Part shown: positions 43,236-54,345 of the stretch, one piece after another | Position numbering within the stretch: position 1 is the first letter of the stretch | How the letters are laid out: every line of letters starts with the position of its first letter | Source: Gnetum montanum | Taxonomy: Eukaryota; Streptophyta; Gnetopsida; Gnetales; Gnetaceae | Assembly: GCA_015680685.1 (NCBI GenBank) | Contig: MNCI01004661.1 | Location: 1,004,412 to 1,068,411 of the forward strand | Direction: 5' to 3' | Length of the DNA: 64,000 bases | The notes under the pieces: model-generated | Told to the model about the DNA's origin: nothing | The model's database searches: none | Seen by the model: only the letters and a program-made list of their open reading frames with translations | Program-made: the position numbers and the translations under genes

Positions 43236-44353
43236 TGATGAGACGCGATATGCACAAGCTGCGATATCGCGGCCGCCACGATATCGCATCCCATGCGATA
43301 TCGCGTTGTCCCCTACGATATCGCGTATGCGATATCGCGGTCTGTTGCCAAATCTATAAATAAGATGCGGCACTCCCCTCATTTTCCATCCTAGCTAAAA
43401 GTAGCGAAGCTCTGGCAGTTTGATCACTCCAGAGTTAGATTAATTCCCCATGTTCCCGCAGTAGGAGTCCTAGAGTGAACGGCTCTTTATTCAAGCAACA
43501 TTGTACCTAAATACAAGTTTTGTATGGAAATAAAGATAAAGTTGATTCGATAAACCTTACAGTGGATGGATAGGATTTTATTTATTTTTATTTATTACTT
43601 TCCTAGAATGCGGTACGAGTACGACTTGATTACGAGCATCTAAGGATGTGTACGGCTAGTCAAGGAATCGGCTGCTCGTTGCATGCGGTATGAGTACGAC
43701 TTGATTACGAGCATTGTGACTACTTGGTAACCCAGTAGCATATCCCAGGATCTACGCTTGGTAATCCCAGTGGTAGTCCCAGTGTGTACGGCTAGTCAAG
43801 GAATCGGCTGCTCATCGCACTTAGGCTATTTAGGTTCTCTCACCCTTATCTCCTAGAACGTGGGATAAGTACGACTTGGCTACAAGCACCTACGAGTGTG
43901 TACGGCTAGTCAAGGAATCGGCTGCTTATCACACTTAGGCTAGTTAAGTGCCTCAATACGACCACTTCTAGCATGTGCGTTACGTGTGGTGATCCCAGTA
44001 ACGATTAGCATTTTGTAGCCACAGTTGCATCGGTTCAGGGTGTGTACGGTAAGTGGGAACGGATGCTGACGCTAGTTAATTTAGACTTAGGTCCTTAGTT
44101 AGAGTTAGTTAGCTTTCTCTACCCTTCACCCTTTAGCATAGGAGATAAACCTGAAAAGACCAAAAAAATCATATACCTCGAACTTACTTAACCATACACC
44201 GTGAGAATAACAAGTAAGTCTGGGAGGACAACAAATGATTAACCCCAAGTGTTCCATGGGGCGTTTAGGTATGTAGTCTGTGGAGTTCGACCGGATCGCT
44301 CGTGCTACGCTCCTTTCGTATGGTTGAGTGTAGGGATACCTCACCACTCATCA
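43236..44353 (+). repeat. 3' LTR of element A
   Basis: 1118 bp, same ends as the 5' LTR. Long GATATC palindrome array (43246-43340), TATA box at 43355, three GGCTAGTCAAGGAATCGGCT modules (about 43653, 43790, 43903). Confidence 0.93.
43246..43340. promoter_or_regulatory. GCGATATCGC palindrome array, U3 of element A
   Basis: At least five GATATC-centred sites in 95 bp, most extended to GCGATATCGC or CGCGATATCGCG (perfect palindromes), ending 15 bp upstream of TATAAATAAG. Position and repetition suggest promoter-proximal binding sites; this is inference. Confidence 0.7.
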
Positions 44354-44512
44354 AGAGGCCTAGTCCATTAGGATGTTTAATGCAAAGATGCTCCTTGAAT
44401 GGATGTATGCACACTTGGGATTTTTGTACATGTTGTGGAAGGCATGGCATATTGATTGATGAAGTCTTTTTAGCTTGTTTTTTAACAGTAATTTTTTTCC
44501 AACTGAGAGATT

Positions 44513-44986
44513 ATTAGAGATGTGAAAACAAAATCTATAGTTAACTTGTGTTGAACTTCACTTTTGTCTTGTTTAGCTGTAGAATTTTCTAAAATATGAA
44601 AAGAAGAGTTAAGATATTTAAAACTTGTTGTAAAACAAAAAGCAAAGATATGCTTGAGTTAATTATAAGTTGTTTCTATTATTTTTAACCTTGGATCTAG
44701 CTATTTAAATCCATCTTGAGTTGGTTACGATGAGTGAGTTGAGAGTGCATGGTCTCTTGTGTAAGGATTATTGTGTGGAAGCAACTGACTTGTGAACTTT
44801 GTAAACATCTTTGTGTATTTCTATAGTTTGAAGATGTTCTAAAATTTGCTAAGTCGCTTTCCTATTTATCTCCCTTATTTCTCTCTCACTCCATTTTGCA
44901 AGTTTTATTTCCCTGTTGTTGTGTTATTTTTATGCAAGTAACATTTTGGAATAACGATTTTTCCACAACACATAATTTGGTAACAA
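44513..44986 (+). repeat. 3' LTR of copia-like element G
   Basis: 474 bp, uninterrupted, and followed by the target duplication GTACC (44987-44991). Confidence 0.8.
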
Positions 44987-44991
44987 GTACC

Positions 44992-46165
44992 ACTTGTATT
45001 ATAGAGGCATGGATCCAAATTATTTTAAGGATATATAGTTTTATCATGAAAAGAGTCTTAAATAATATGTGTTCAACACACAAGCATTCATACATGATGA
45101 TTAAGTTGGTATGTTACAAGATGTGTTTATAATTCATTCAAATGTGATGCTTAATTATCTTATTGATAGTTCTTGTCCTTAATAAAATGCTAGACATGAA
45201 CTACCATCTGACTACAGTTCATTGCTAGAAATAATAAAAATACCAATTTATCTTGGGTTCACTATGTTAAAAAAACTATCCTTCATTGTTAAGATGTGGA
45301 ATTATAAAACATTGTTTAGTTAAAGTAAGAGGTTACTGCAAAAAAATGCTAGATTTCTTATCCTAGAAAATAATGAGGTGCCTTCACTCTATGAGTTAGA
45401 AGCCATCATGTCAAGTTTGAGTTTGTTGTATGAAAAAATAACTACTTACCTAAATGATTATATATTGACATTTGAATTAGTAATAAACAATATAGTAAAC
45501 TTAAAAAATAAACAGAAATATAAGACTATTTATTAGATTAAATGTCCTATCCAATTTTGAATCGGCTTCAATGATTAATCATAGATTTCTCAAACTATGA
45601 GTTGCATATTCTTAGATTCTTAACTTAATTTTTGTATCTTTCATAAAGTTAGGCCTCATAATGGTTTGGGAAATAATGATTATAGTATGCCCCATTAGCT
45701 TATATGCCTGTTTAACCTATTGTTGATTTTATGTTATTTAATTCATTCAGTTTGTAATCATTTGTAGCTTACCATGGTAAGTAAATCGTAGGCCCAGTCA
45801 CATTTGCATCTTGAGCCCTTGTCTAGTGATTGTTGAAGCTTTACACTTTGTCAATTTTGTAAGTTAATCCACATTTTTTTGTAAAGGGATCTATCATTTG
45901 TTAGGGTTTAAGTTGTTAAGGCTTGCACATTAATTAGGAAAACTTTGGAAGGTTTTACTATTAATTCATAAAAGATGATTTAGGTTTCATAAAGGTTGTG
46001 TTAAAAAGTTCTTATATGTTCATAAAGTTCATAAGACCTATTTCTTCATCTTCCTATCAAGTGCTTAGGATGAATTTGTAAGTGTTAAGTGTGTTATAAA
46101 GAGTTCACAAGGTGTGAACCTTAATGCTTATGAGTAATTATTATGTATTCATAGTTATGACTTAT
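44992..46165. other. AT-rich, no gene recognised
   Basis: Sequence 3' of element G. If G inserted into LRR pseudogene 3, kinase sequence would be expected here, but I see none. The last few hundred bases may be the LTR of the gag remnant that follows. Confidence 0.45.
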
Positions 46166-46172
46166 CATCTTG

Positions 46173-46620
46173 GTCTCAGAGTTTAAGTTTTCTGATCTTT
46201 TAAAATGTCACCAAGAAGAGTAGGTGTTAGGTTATGCAAAGGGGAATTTTTGTAAATTTCATGGATGCCATGGAAATTTTAAGAAAGTTGGAAGAAAGAT
46301 TGGATGTATTGGAACTTTTATAGTAATATGAACACCATAAAACCATAATTGAGACAGAAGGAAACAAAGCTAGATTTGAAGGTATAAGAGAAGAGGTAGA
46401 AGAAACTAAGGAAGATGAAGAACCCTTGGATAATCATGAGAAAAGATTATTGAAAGAACTCTCGCAAATTGGGAAATTAGTGTTTGTTAATCTTCCTTGT
46501 TTGAATGGTGAGATGCACCTAGAGAGTTTGTTGGACTAGATCTAGCAAATGGAGGCTTATTTTGAACTAGAGGCTATAGAATATGCTTGTAAGGTAAACA
46601 TTGTCATAACCAAAGTTGTA
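46173..46620 (+). pseudogene. gag remnant of a different Ty3/gypsy element
   Basis: Starting after a primer-site-like TTGGTCTCAGAGTTTAAG (decayed tRNA-iMet type), the DNA encodes broken frames with coiled charged sequence and then LVFVNLPCLNGEMHLESLLD, QQMEAYFELEAIEYACKVNI. This block (NGExxPExxLDWxxxxExyF) is the capsid region of gypsy gag, more like chromovirus gag than that of elements A-D. A TAG lies within it and it stops at about 46620. The rest of the element is not visible. Confidence 0.6.
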
Positions 46621-46699
46621 ATAAATGCAATAAATTTGGAATGTTTCACTTTTTTCATTTCTAGAACAAAAATTCATTTTAAAATAAAATTTACTATTT

Positions 46700-46755
46700 T
46701 TATTGAAACATAAAAACATAAGTCAATCTAGTTGTTATTTGAAGATAAGTGTTGT
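46700..46755. repeat. Block repeated at 54695-54750
   Basis: ATTGAAACATAAAA...AATCTAGTTGTTATTTGAAG resembles 54695-54750 (ATTGAGGCATGAAA...AATCTAGTTATTATTTAAAG). The two copies flank element B at unequal distance, so they predate its insertion. Confidence 0.55.
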
Positions 46756-47548
46756 TGATGAACCGCGATATCGCATACGCAATATCATAGCCACCGCGCA
46801 ATATCACATCTTGCCTCATCTTCTATAAATAAGAGGTGGTGCCCTTGGTTCCACATAGTTAGATTTAGACCCTTAGCTAGAATCTTGCAGTTTTGTCATT
46901 CCAGAGTTAGAATTATTTCTGTGTGCTTTCAGTAGGAGTCATAGAGTGAACGGATCTTTATTCAAGCAATTTGTACCTGAGCACAATTTTTTGTACGTCA
47001 ATAAAGATGAACTTTATGATAAACCTTGCAGCATACAGATTAAGATAATTAGTAATTAATGATTTTTTAACACTTTTCTAGTTAATTAATATTTCTCTCA
47101 ACCTTCAAATCCCTTAGTTAAATACACTTAGTACAACCGCTTCGAGCATGCGTGTAGCGCTTGGTAACCCAGTAATGATTAGCATTTGGTAACCCCAGTA
47201 ACATTGCACTAGTTTAGGATGTGTATGGCAAGTCAAAATAGATATTGGTGTTAGGAACATTTAGAAACTAGTTAATGAATAGTTAATATCAGTTAGCCAC
47301 TTAATTCTCTCTCCCTCTCCTTTATTAGCAAAAGACATAAAAAATACAAAAGCTATAAAAATCATATACCTCAAGCTTACTTAACCATACAACCATGACA
47401 ATACAAGTAAGTTTGGAAAGGCAACGATTGATTAACCCTGAGTATTCCATTAAGGCACATAAGCACTTGGTCCTTGGAGTTCAACTAGATCATGCATGAA
47501 ATGCTCGTATTCGCATGGTTGAGTGTAGGGGTACCTCACCACTCATCA
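46756..47548 (+). repeat. 5' LTR of element B
   Basis: 793 bp; TATA box TATAAATAAG at 46824; a short decayed GATATC array at 46762-46800. The GGAATCGGCTGCT modules of element A are missing, so it represents a shorter LTR subtype. Confidence 0.92.
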
Positions 47549-47549
47549 T

Positions 47550-47567
47550 TAGCACTGTTGTTGGGGA
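47550..47567 (+). promoter_or_regulatory. Primer-binding site of element B, decayed tRNA-Asp type
   Basis: TAGCACTGTTGTTGGGGA one base after the LTR, with four transitions from the standard site. Confidence 0.7.
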
Positions 47568-47692
47568 CTTGGTTCTTTGTGCACTACGTAGAACATAGGA
47601 AATCATTCATATCATTGGAATGTTAGAGCAAAATCTTAGGGTTAATCAAAGAAAGACAAGACAATAGTACATTGCACACTAAACAAGACAAG

Positions 47693-49600
47693 ATGTCTTC
47701 TTCTTCACATAAGAGCACTTCACCACCTAGGACTAACGCAAGAGGTAGTCAACGGCATAGTACACATAACCAGGATCTACCAGTTCCTTAATAGTTTCAT
47801 GTGGTATATACTCATCCCAATGAGTATGTATCCGATTTCACCTTTATTCTCCACCAAGATGAACAACTATGTTGGAGGGACTTGGAGGGTAACATAGTGT
47901 TGTCTCGATACTGATCAATTCCCAACATGCTTCTTCATGCTCTCACACGAATAGGCATGCCACTTTTATATGCAGAATACGTTGCATAGGATCATGACTC
48001 AAGGGACTATCATCCCACAGAAGCACAACGTCAAAGGGACTTGCGACAGGAGAGATACCATACATCTTTGAAGGGTAAATGGCCCCATGACGCTCCACAC
48101 GTTTTGAGAAAAATTGAGGATGATGAACCTACTCCAATAGGTTCCCCATGAAATCATGTTCCTCCTCCTGACATTGGTCAGGAGGTAGTGTATCAAAACC
48201 TTCACTTCACTATTCACAGCCCTAGTTTTGATACCGATGAACATGAAGTATTTAATGAAGAAACACGAACACATGATAAGGGCAAACGTTCTGATCGTGA
48301 TCATGATCGAGGTCGGGACCATTGAAGAGAAGGTAGAAAACACCGTCACGGTGATGGTTCTCCTTCTTCTTCACCTTCAACATCATCTTCACCCTCTCCT
48401 TCAGTGTTCGGATGTAGTCATAGGGAAACCAATCATGGGGATAAGGGAAAATGACGTGAAATTCATCGACAAGATAGTTGAGAATGAGGAAGAGGTCACT
48501 CTAGAGAATCAAGGCATAGAATAAGGGAAAGTAGGAAACTACATAGACACCATAGATGCTATGAATGAGACAATCACAAAGAACCCCTACTCGCAACTAG
48601 AAGCATGCTAGATATAACAGAGGCTGTAAGAGTTCCAACAAGGCACCAAAAGGATAGTAGGATCAAGAGGTTAGACATGAACAACATCCCACGATTTCAA
48701 GAGGGATACAATGCTGATCCTAAAAATCATTTACAAGAATTCCATGATGCATGTGCCTTGCAAAACATAGAAAACAAATGGAAAAAATTGAAGTTGTTCC
48801 CAAGGACACTAGTGAAAGAAGCTAAAAGCTGGTACCGGTCCTTAGAACTGGAATCCATTCAAAGGTGGAGTACAATGTTAGAACTATTCAATGATAAGTA
48901 CTAAACATACTCTCGAGTGTCTAACCTGAAAAAGAAAATCCAAGGATGGAAGCAAGGAAATCATGAACCCTTGGATGCTACCATGGGCCACTATTACGCA
49001 TTGTTACATCATTGCCCTAGCCATGGTTATTCGCAGTGGGATCAACTATGCCATCTCGTGGATGGAATTCGACATGAAATAAGAAGAACCCTTGGGACGT
49101 ACACCCAAGGAAGGTTATCAGAGATTAGGTCTCATCAAATTCATAGACTGCTAGAGCAAGTTGCCAAAGAAAAAGGTGAGCTACGAAAGAGAGAAAGTGC
49201 AGAGGAATACAACCAAGATCCTTTCCTCTGAAAAAGGGGAGTGAGATTTTGTGAGGAGGAAGAAGAGTGACCACTCGAAGAGATGGTGAATAGGAAAAAT
49301 TTGCCTCTCCAAAAGTTAACATCAGAAGTATCAGCAAAGGTAGACCAAATGTGGGACTCCCTGGATGGTAGGTTTGAAACTATTCTTAAAATTGTAGAGG
49401 AGTCTAGGGAGCGAGGTAGTGATTGTGAAAAAAAGAAAAAGAGAGAAGTGGAAAATGCATGTAACAAGGGTAAGGGAAAAATGGCCATCATAGAAGAGGT
49501 TGTAAATTCAATAGCTCCATTACCACCCATCATAGAAGAGGTTGTGAGATAACCCACAAATATACTATCCTTCAAATCCATCTGCAGCTCTCACACCAAT
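47693..49600 (+). pseudogene. gag of element B
   Basis: ATG at 47693 starts MSSSSHKSTSPPRTNARGSQ and meets a double stop near 47790. Further frames cover the rest: 48228-48524 (Met/Val/His-rich), 48605-48904 (LDMNNIPRFQEGYNADPKNH, then ESIQRWSTMLELFNDKY, the conserved capsid block), 48917-49231 and 49283-49552 (Lys/Glu-rich). Gag forms the virus-like particle of the element. At least four breaks. Confidence 0.85.
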
Positions 49601-49625
49601 AGCTCCATTACCACCCACTCCAGCA

Positions 49626-50444
49626 ATGCAAGGGGAACTCCCTACTCAACTAAAGCAATCTAATGCCATAAGGGTTGTAAATCCTCAACCCACTATTGGT
49701 TCTAATAACTGTATGAAGAAAAGACCTTTCTTCAGAACCAACAGTCCAACCAAGCCCTTACAACCACAAGTGGTTGACCCTCTGAATGCCTCCCCATCAA
49801 ATAGAGCTTCAAAGCTCCCTTTGAACCAAACACCGAGCTCAATGCATATAGTTATGTTAACACATGCCATTACTGACTTGATCAAGGTTGGCCACCTTCC
49901 TAGGAAATTCTCTGATCCTAGAAGCCCTCTAATCTATCTCCAAATTGTTGGGAATGAGCCATGCAAAGCTCTTCTAGATTCAAGTTCCAGAGTCAACTTA
50001 ATATTGCAAGAAATGTACAAAGCCTGGAACTTGCCTCCATTAAAAAAGAGCAATACTCACCTAGAGCTAGCTAACCAGTCCATCACTATTCCCTTGGGAC
50101 TGGTGGAGGACATCATCACCACTATGTGTGGGTGGTCATACCTAGTTGATTTCCTAGTGATACAAGTGAATAACTGTAAAGGGGACTTCTCAATAATAAT
50201 GGGAAGGGCATGGCTAAGTACTATAGATGCATGCCTAGGAATCTATGATCTTTCCCTAGAAATATCTAAGGAAAATACTTTTGGAAAGATCGAGAAGAAG
50301 AAGGTTCCATGCATCACATATAGTGATACAATGTGCAATTACGTGCAGAGATCATGGGTTGTGCAAAGTTTAGCATTGCCTGCATGCAACCGTTGTGCAC
50401 AAAACATTAACATACAAAAGTGCCTATATGCAGTAGCCACATGA
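49626..50444 (+). pseudogene. Aspartic protease region of element B
   Basis: One 272-codon open frame. First a linker (TNSPTKPLQPQ), then CKALLDSSSRVNLI, where the catalytic Gly of DSG is replaced by Ser (DSS), then LEDIITTMCGWSYLVDFLVI-type sequence, IIMGRAWLSTIDACLGIYDL and KIEKKKVPCITYSD. The fold is otherwise complete and uninterrupted, but the DSG-to-DSS change should remove activity. Confidence 0.85.
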
Positions 50445-50649
50445 CAAGAAGACACACAGTGGCTGATAGTTGATCAAGAGAGAAACTCACTAATGTGCAT
50501 GGAACTAACTGATGGAATAACTTGTGCTTACATCAAAAGCATAGATGCACTAGAGCAAGTTCGCAACCAACTTCCAAGCCTTAACCTTGAAAACATCAAT
50601 TGGGGGAGTTGGAAATTTCTAAAAAATTCAAACAAGTGCCCCTAGAATT

Positions 50650-51590
50650 GAAACCATTGCCCACCGGTCTAGAATATATGATTCTTGAAAATGGCAAACT
50701 AGTAATCATTAATGCAAGACTTGCTTCCAAATAGAATGGAAGACTGTTGAAGGTAATAAACAAGTGGTCAAAAGCCTTTGCCTAGTCATATCCCAAATTA
50801 ACTGGAATAGATCCTAGGATATGTTAGCATAGGATTTACATTGATCCCTCCATGAAACCTCAAAAACAACCGCAAAGGCGATTGAACCCAAAATTTAAGC
50901 AAGTAGTAAAAGACAAAATAGAACAACTTCTTAAGGTTGGGTTCATATATCCCATTGCTGATAGTGAATGGGTTAGCCCTATAGTAATCATGGCCAAAAA
51001 GGGAGGCAAATGGAGGATGTGCATAGATTTTAGGCTGCTAAACATGGCAACATTTAAGGATCACTTTCCTTTGCCATTCGTTAACCAAGTCTTAGACACC
51101 ATAGTAGGGCATCGCTATTACAGTTTCCTGGATGGCTATAGTGGATACAACCAAATACATATAGCCCCAGAAGACTAAGCCAAGACAATGTTCACTAGTC
51201 CTTGGGGAACATTTGTGTGTAAACAAATGCCATTTGGCTTGTGTAATGCTCCTGCCATGTTTCAAAGCCTAGTTCTAAGCATATTCCAACAGCAGATAGG
51301 AAACGGTGTGGAATTCTTTATGGACGACTTCTCCACCTATGGAACAAGTTTTGATCAAGCCTTGAACTGATTAGAGAAAGTGTTGAAAAGATGCGTAGAA
51401 ACCAATCTAAGGCTTAACTGGTAGAAAAGCCATTTAATTGTCCAATAAGGCATAGTACTTGGGCATAAGGTTTTAGAGACAGGAATAGAGGTAGACCTAG
51501 ATAAAATTAGGATCATCCAAGGAATCACCCATCAACCAGAAACTATCAAAGAAATTCGGTCATTCCTTGGACACACTAGCTACTATATAG
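50650..51590 (+). pseudogene. Reverse transcriptase of element B
   Basis: Starts with a degraded N-terminal block (PTGLEYMILENGKLVIINAR, then GRLLKVINKWSKAFA), then open frames 50852-51178 (QRRLNPKFKQVV, FIYPIADSEWVSP, WRMCIDFRLLNMATFKDHFP, FLDGYSGYNQIHIAPED) and 51188-51370 (MPFGLCNAPAMFQ, then FFMDDF with the catalytic Asp pair). TAA near 51176, TGA near 51368 and later TAGs interrupt it. The RRLNP, YPI-DS-WVSP and CNAPA-FQ blocks are what suggests Athila/Tat affinity. The thumb ends abruptly at GHTSYY near 51585, the deletion join. Confidence 0.88.
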
Positions 51591-51659
51591 AATGGAAAAT
51601 GCACATAATACCTTTGATAGGGGATGACCTTGCTCACTATTTCGGACCTCCTCCTTCCA

Positions 51660-53532
51660 ACTCAATCATGGGGGAGACAACCACCTCTGCTAATAATTTA
51701 AGGCCCTTAGTTCCTTTTTAAGTTTTTGTTTTACACATTTTTTGTTTTACAAATTTCTTTAATTTTTCTAGTTTTTGTTTTGCAACATCATTATACTTTC
51801 TCATTTCTTTATGTGACTGTTTGTTTTTTTTTTGTTTTTGTTTTTTTTTTGTCTTTTTTTGTTGTTTTTATTTTGTTAGGTTCATCACCTAATAAGTGCT
51901 CCTATGGTATGAATTGTATTCTATTGATTGCTAATGTTTGGTTTTTACCTTTGAGTTATAATGTTGATACTAAGGTATGGTTCTTTTGATATAACAGGAA
52001 ATGAGTCCACATCATCCATGCATCTATAAATTTTTATGGTCTCTCTTGGCTTGGAACTGTATCGTCCCCTTCTTTAATAATAAAACATTAACGAATTGGT
52101 GATTGGGGATTTCTTAAACTAAGGAAGGACTCAAGGACTGAAAAGGGTGTAACTTCAAAGGGATTTGATGCATTTGTCCTAGCTATTCTCTTGGGTGCTT
52201 AGATGTTTTCTTATTGAGTTTTCCTTACCATTCTAACATTGCTCCATTATCAGGAAGTTGAGCCAATAAAAATAAGTCTTTGCATGGTGTGGTTCTCACG
52301 CAAAAAAAGTGAGAATTTAAAGCACACCCCTTAGACAAAATAATCATCTAGGCTACAAGCACTGGTTATGGAACTAAACAAACATGTTCCCTCTAACTAA
52401 GGCCCTTTCTTGCTTCCTACTTCTCCCTTTCTCGTTTTCCTCAGAATGGTGTTGACTCTTTGGTAGAAGCATTCTTGTTACTTCAAGTGGATAGATCGGC
52501 CAAGTGTATTAATGCGAAGTCATTAGATGTGGATTATTTGAGGTTGGATTTGGAATGAGATCTACTCAGTCACATTTACCATAAAATACGCAAGGGGCTG
52601 TACACCACCTTGTTCTTGGGACTCCATTCCATTCTCTTATCCCCATCATTCTTTCTCCATTTTCCACTTCATTGCCAGTTGTATCAATAGTCTATATTTT
52701 GGTTGATGCATTGTTTTCTCTTTGGTGAATTCTTGTGGTTAAGACTTTAACTCTTGCTTCCAAATGACATTTCTAGAGCCTACAGACTCTTTGAATGTGG
52801 GTTTGTCAAGGCATAAAGGGCATGACCCTGCTTTGGGGAGGACCCACTGACATTCCTATTTGGTGCATCAGTTAGCTTCTTTCCCTTAGACATTTCCGCA
52901 ATCAACAATTTTTTTGTTCATCCCCATCTCTGACATCCATTTTATCGGTGTTGCCATTATTTCTTTTTCTCCATCTTTCTTATTCCTTATCTTTTTCCAT
53001 TCTATCGCTACTGAAGGATCGCTCTTAGTCATGGGGGCCCTGGTCCAATTTTTTTTAATTTTTCCTAGCCTTTACACCTTGGGTAGTCACCAGTGTTATA
53101 TCTCTAGAATCTATATTGGCCATATCAGAACTCAGCCAATGGACCTTACATTGAGGCAAGGTATCAACTGTATTTTTCTTTACTTATCCTTGCTCATATG
53201 TGACTATGTTGTTTGTGCAGATGGAAATCATACAGCAATGGATTGGACCTAGAGGAAACACTCAGGATGGACTAGTGCTGGAATGGTTGTGCAAGGAACA
53301 AGATTGATCTCTCTCTCTCTCTTCTCTCTCATCTGCCAAATAAGGTTGGATGTCAATTTTTTATAGTGTTCACTCTTGTAGTTATGAACAATAATGTTGT
53401 CATGTATTGTAATGTTAATCCGTTCACATGTCATCCCATTCAGCATTAGTTGTCACTCAAGTCAATAATCCCATACCTTCCGAATATTTTGTAAGGAAGT
53501 CGAGGATGATTTCTCATTCAGTCATGGGGGTA
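51660..53532 (+). other. 3' non-coding region of element B
   Basis: Begins with TCATGGGGGAGACAACC and ends with CATGGGGGTA before the 3' LTR; collinear with 41290-43235 of element A. Poly-T and simple-sequence runs produce a meaningless hydrophobic frame at 51726-51989. Confidence 0.6.
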
Positions 53533-54340
53533 TGATGAACCATGATATCACATACATGATATTGCATACTCGATATCACAGCCACCACGCGATATCGCAT
53601 CCTGCCTCATCTTCTATAAATAAGAGATGGCACCCTTGGTTCCACATAGTTAGATTTAGACCCTTAGCCAAACTCTTATAGTTTTGTCATTCCAGAGTTA
53701 GAATTATTTCTATGTGCTTGCAATAGGAGTCATAGAGTGAACGAGTCTTTATTCGAGTAATTTGTACCTGAGCACAACTTTGTGTATGGCAATAAAGACG
53801 AACTTTATTGTAAACCTTGCAGCATATAGATTAAGCTAATTAGTAATTAATGATTGTTTAATGCTTTCCTAGTTAATTAATATTTCTATCAACCTTGAAA
53901 CCCCTTAGTTAAATACACTTAGTACGACCACATCAAGCATGCATGTAGCACTTGGTAACCTAGTAACAATTAGTGTTTGGTAACCCTAGCAGCGTTGCAC
54001 TAGATAAGGATGTGTACAACAAGTGGGAACGGATCCTGGTGTTAGGAACATTTAGAAACTACTTAATGAATAGTTAATATTAGTTAGCCACTTAGTTCTC
54101 TCTCCCTCTTCTTTATTAGCAGAAGACATAAAAAAATACAAAAGCTATAAAAATCATATACCTCAAGCTTACTTAACCATACAACCGTGACAATACAAGT
54201 AAGTTTGGAAAGACAACGATTGATTAACCCTAAGTGTTCCATTAAGGCGCATAAGCACTTGGTCCTTGCAGTTCGACCAGATCGTGCGTGAAACGCTCAT
54301 ATTTGTATGATTGAGTGTAGGGGTACCTCGCCACTCATCA
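53533..54340 (+). repeat. 3' LTR of element B
   Basis: 808 bp, TGATGAACCATG...ACTCATCA. GATATC motifs at 53543-53602 are partly decayed to GATATCAC; TATA box at 53615. Confidence 0.92.
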
Positions 54341-54345
54341 GTTGT

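Larger units (their letters stand above)
38186..44353 (+). mobile_element. Ty3/gypsy element A, deletion derivative (partial gag and protease only)
   Basis: LTRs 38186-39249 and 43236-44353, both TGATGAGACG...TCATCA, with the target duplication AGAGG at 38181-38185 and 44354-44358. The primer site at 39251 is directly followed by the middle of gag, and the sequence after protease jumps at about 41240 to the region downstream of integrase. RT, RNase H and integrase are all absent. It could move only with proteins from a relative. It sits inside copia element G. LTR differences are mostly C/T and G/A. Confidence 0.93.
22544..44986 (+). mobile_element. Copia-like short element G, interrupted by two gypsy insertions
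   Basis: The LTRs are 22544-22976 plus 37703-37740 (5' copy, about 471 bp after removing the insertion) and 44513-44986 (3' copy, 474 bp). The target duplication GTACC lies at 22539-22543 and 44987-44991. The primer site TGGTATCAGAGC at 37742 is complementary to initiator tRNA-Met, as in copia-type elements. The internal region is only about 600 bp once insertions A and D are removed, with a broken zinc-knuckle-like HEIEHVRRDC and no polymerase. It is thus a short non-autonomous element. The exact terminal bases (ATTAGAG...TAACAA) are not the usual TG...CA, so the ends may be off by one or two bases. Confidence 0.75.
46756..54340 (+). mobile_element. Ty3/gypsy element B, short-LTR subtype, lacks RNase H and integrase
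   Basis: LTRs 46756-47548 and 53533-54340, ends TGATGAACC...ACTCATCA, target duplication GTTGT at 46751-46755 and 54341-54345. Internal order: primer site, gag (47693-49600), protease (49626-50444), RT (50650-51590), then a jump near 51590 to the region after integrase. It therefore lacks RNase H and integrase. The RT is the best preserved in the window. Stops are scattered through gag and RT. Confidence 0.93.

Noticed and set aside
44126-44517. Frames at the end of LTR A and into element G
   Set aside because: They cross the boundary between the gypsy LTR and copia interior and cannot be genes.
51726-51989. Phe/Val-rich hydrophobic frame in element B
   Set aside because: Generated by TTTTTGTTTT-type simple sequence in the 3' region of the retrotransposon; not kept open in element A.
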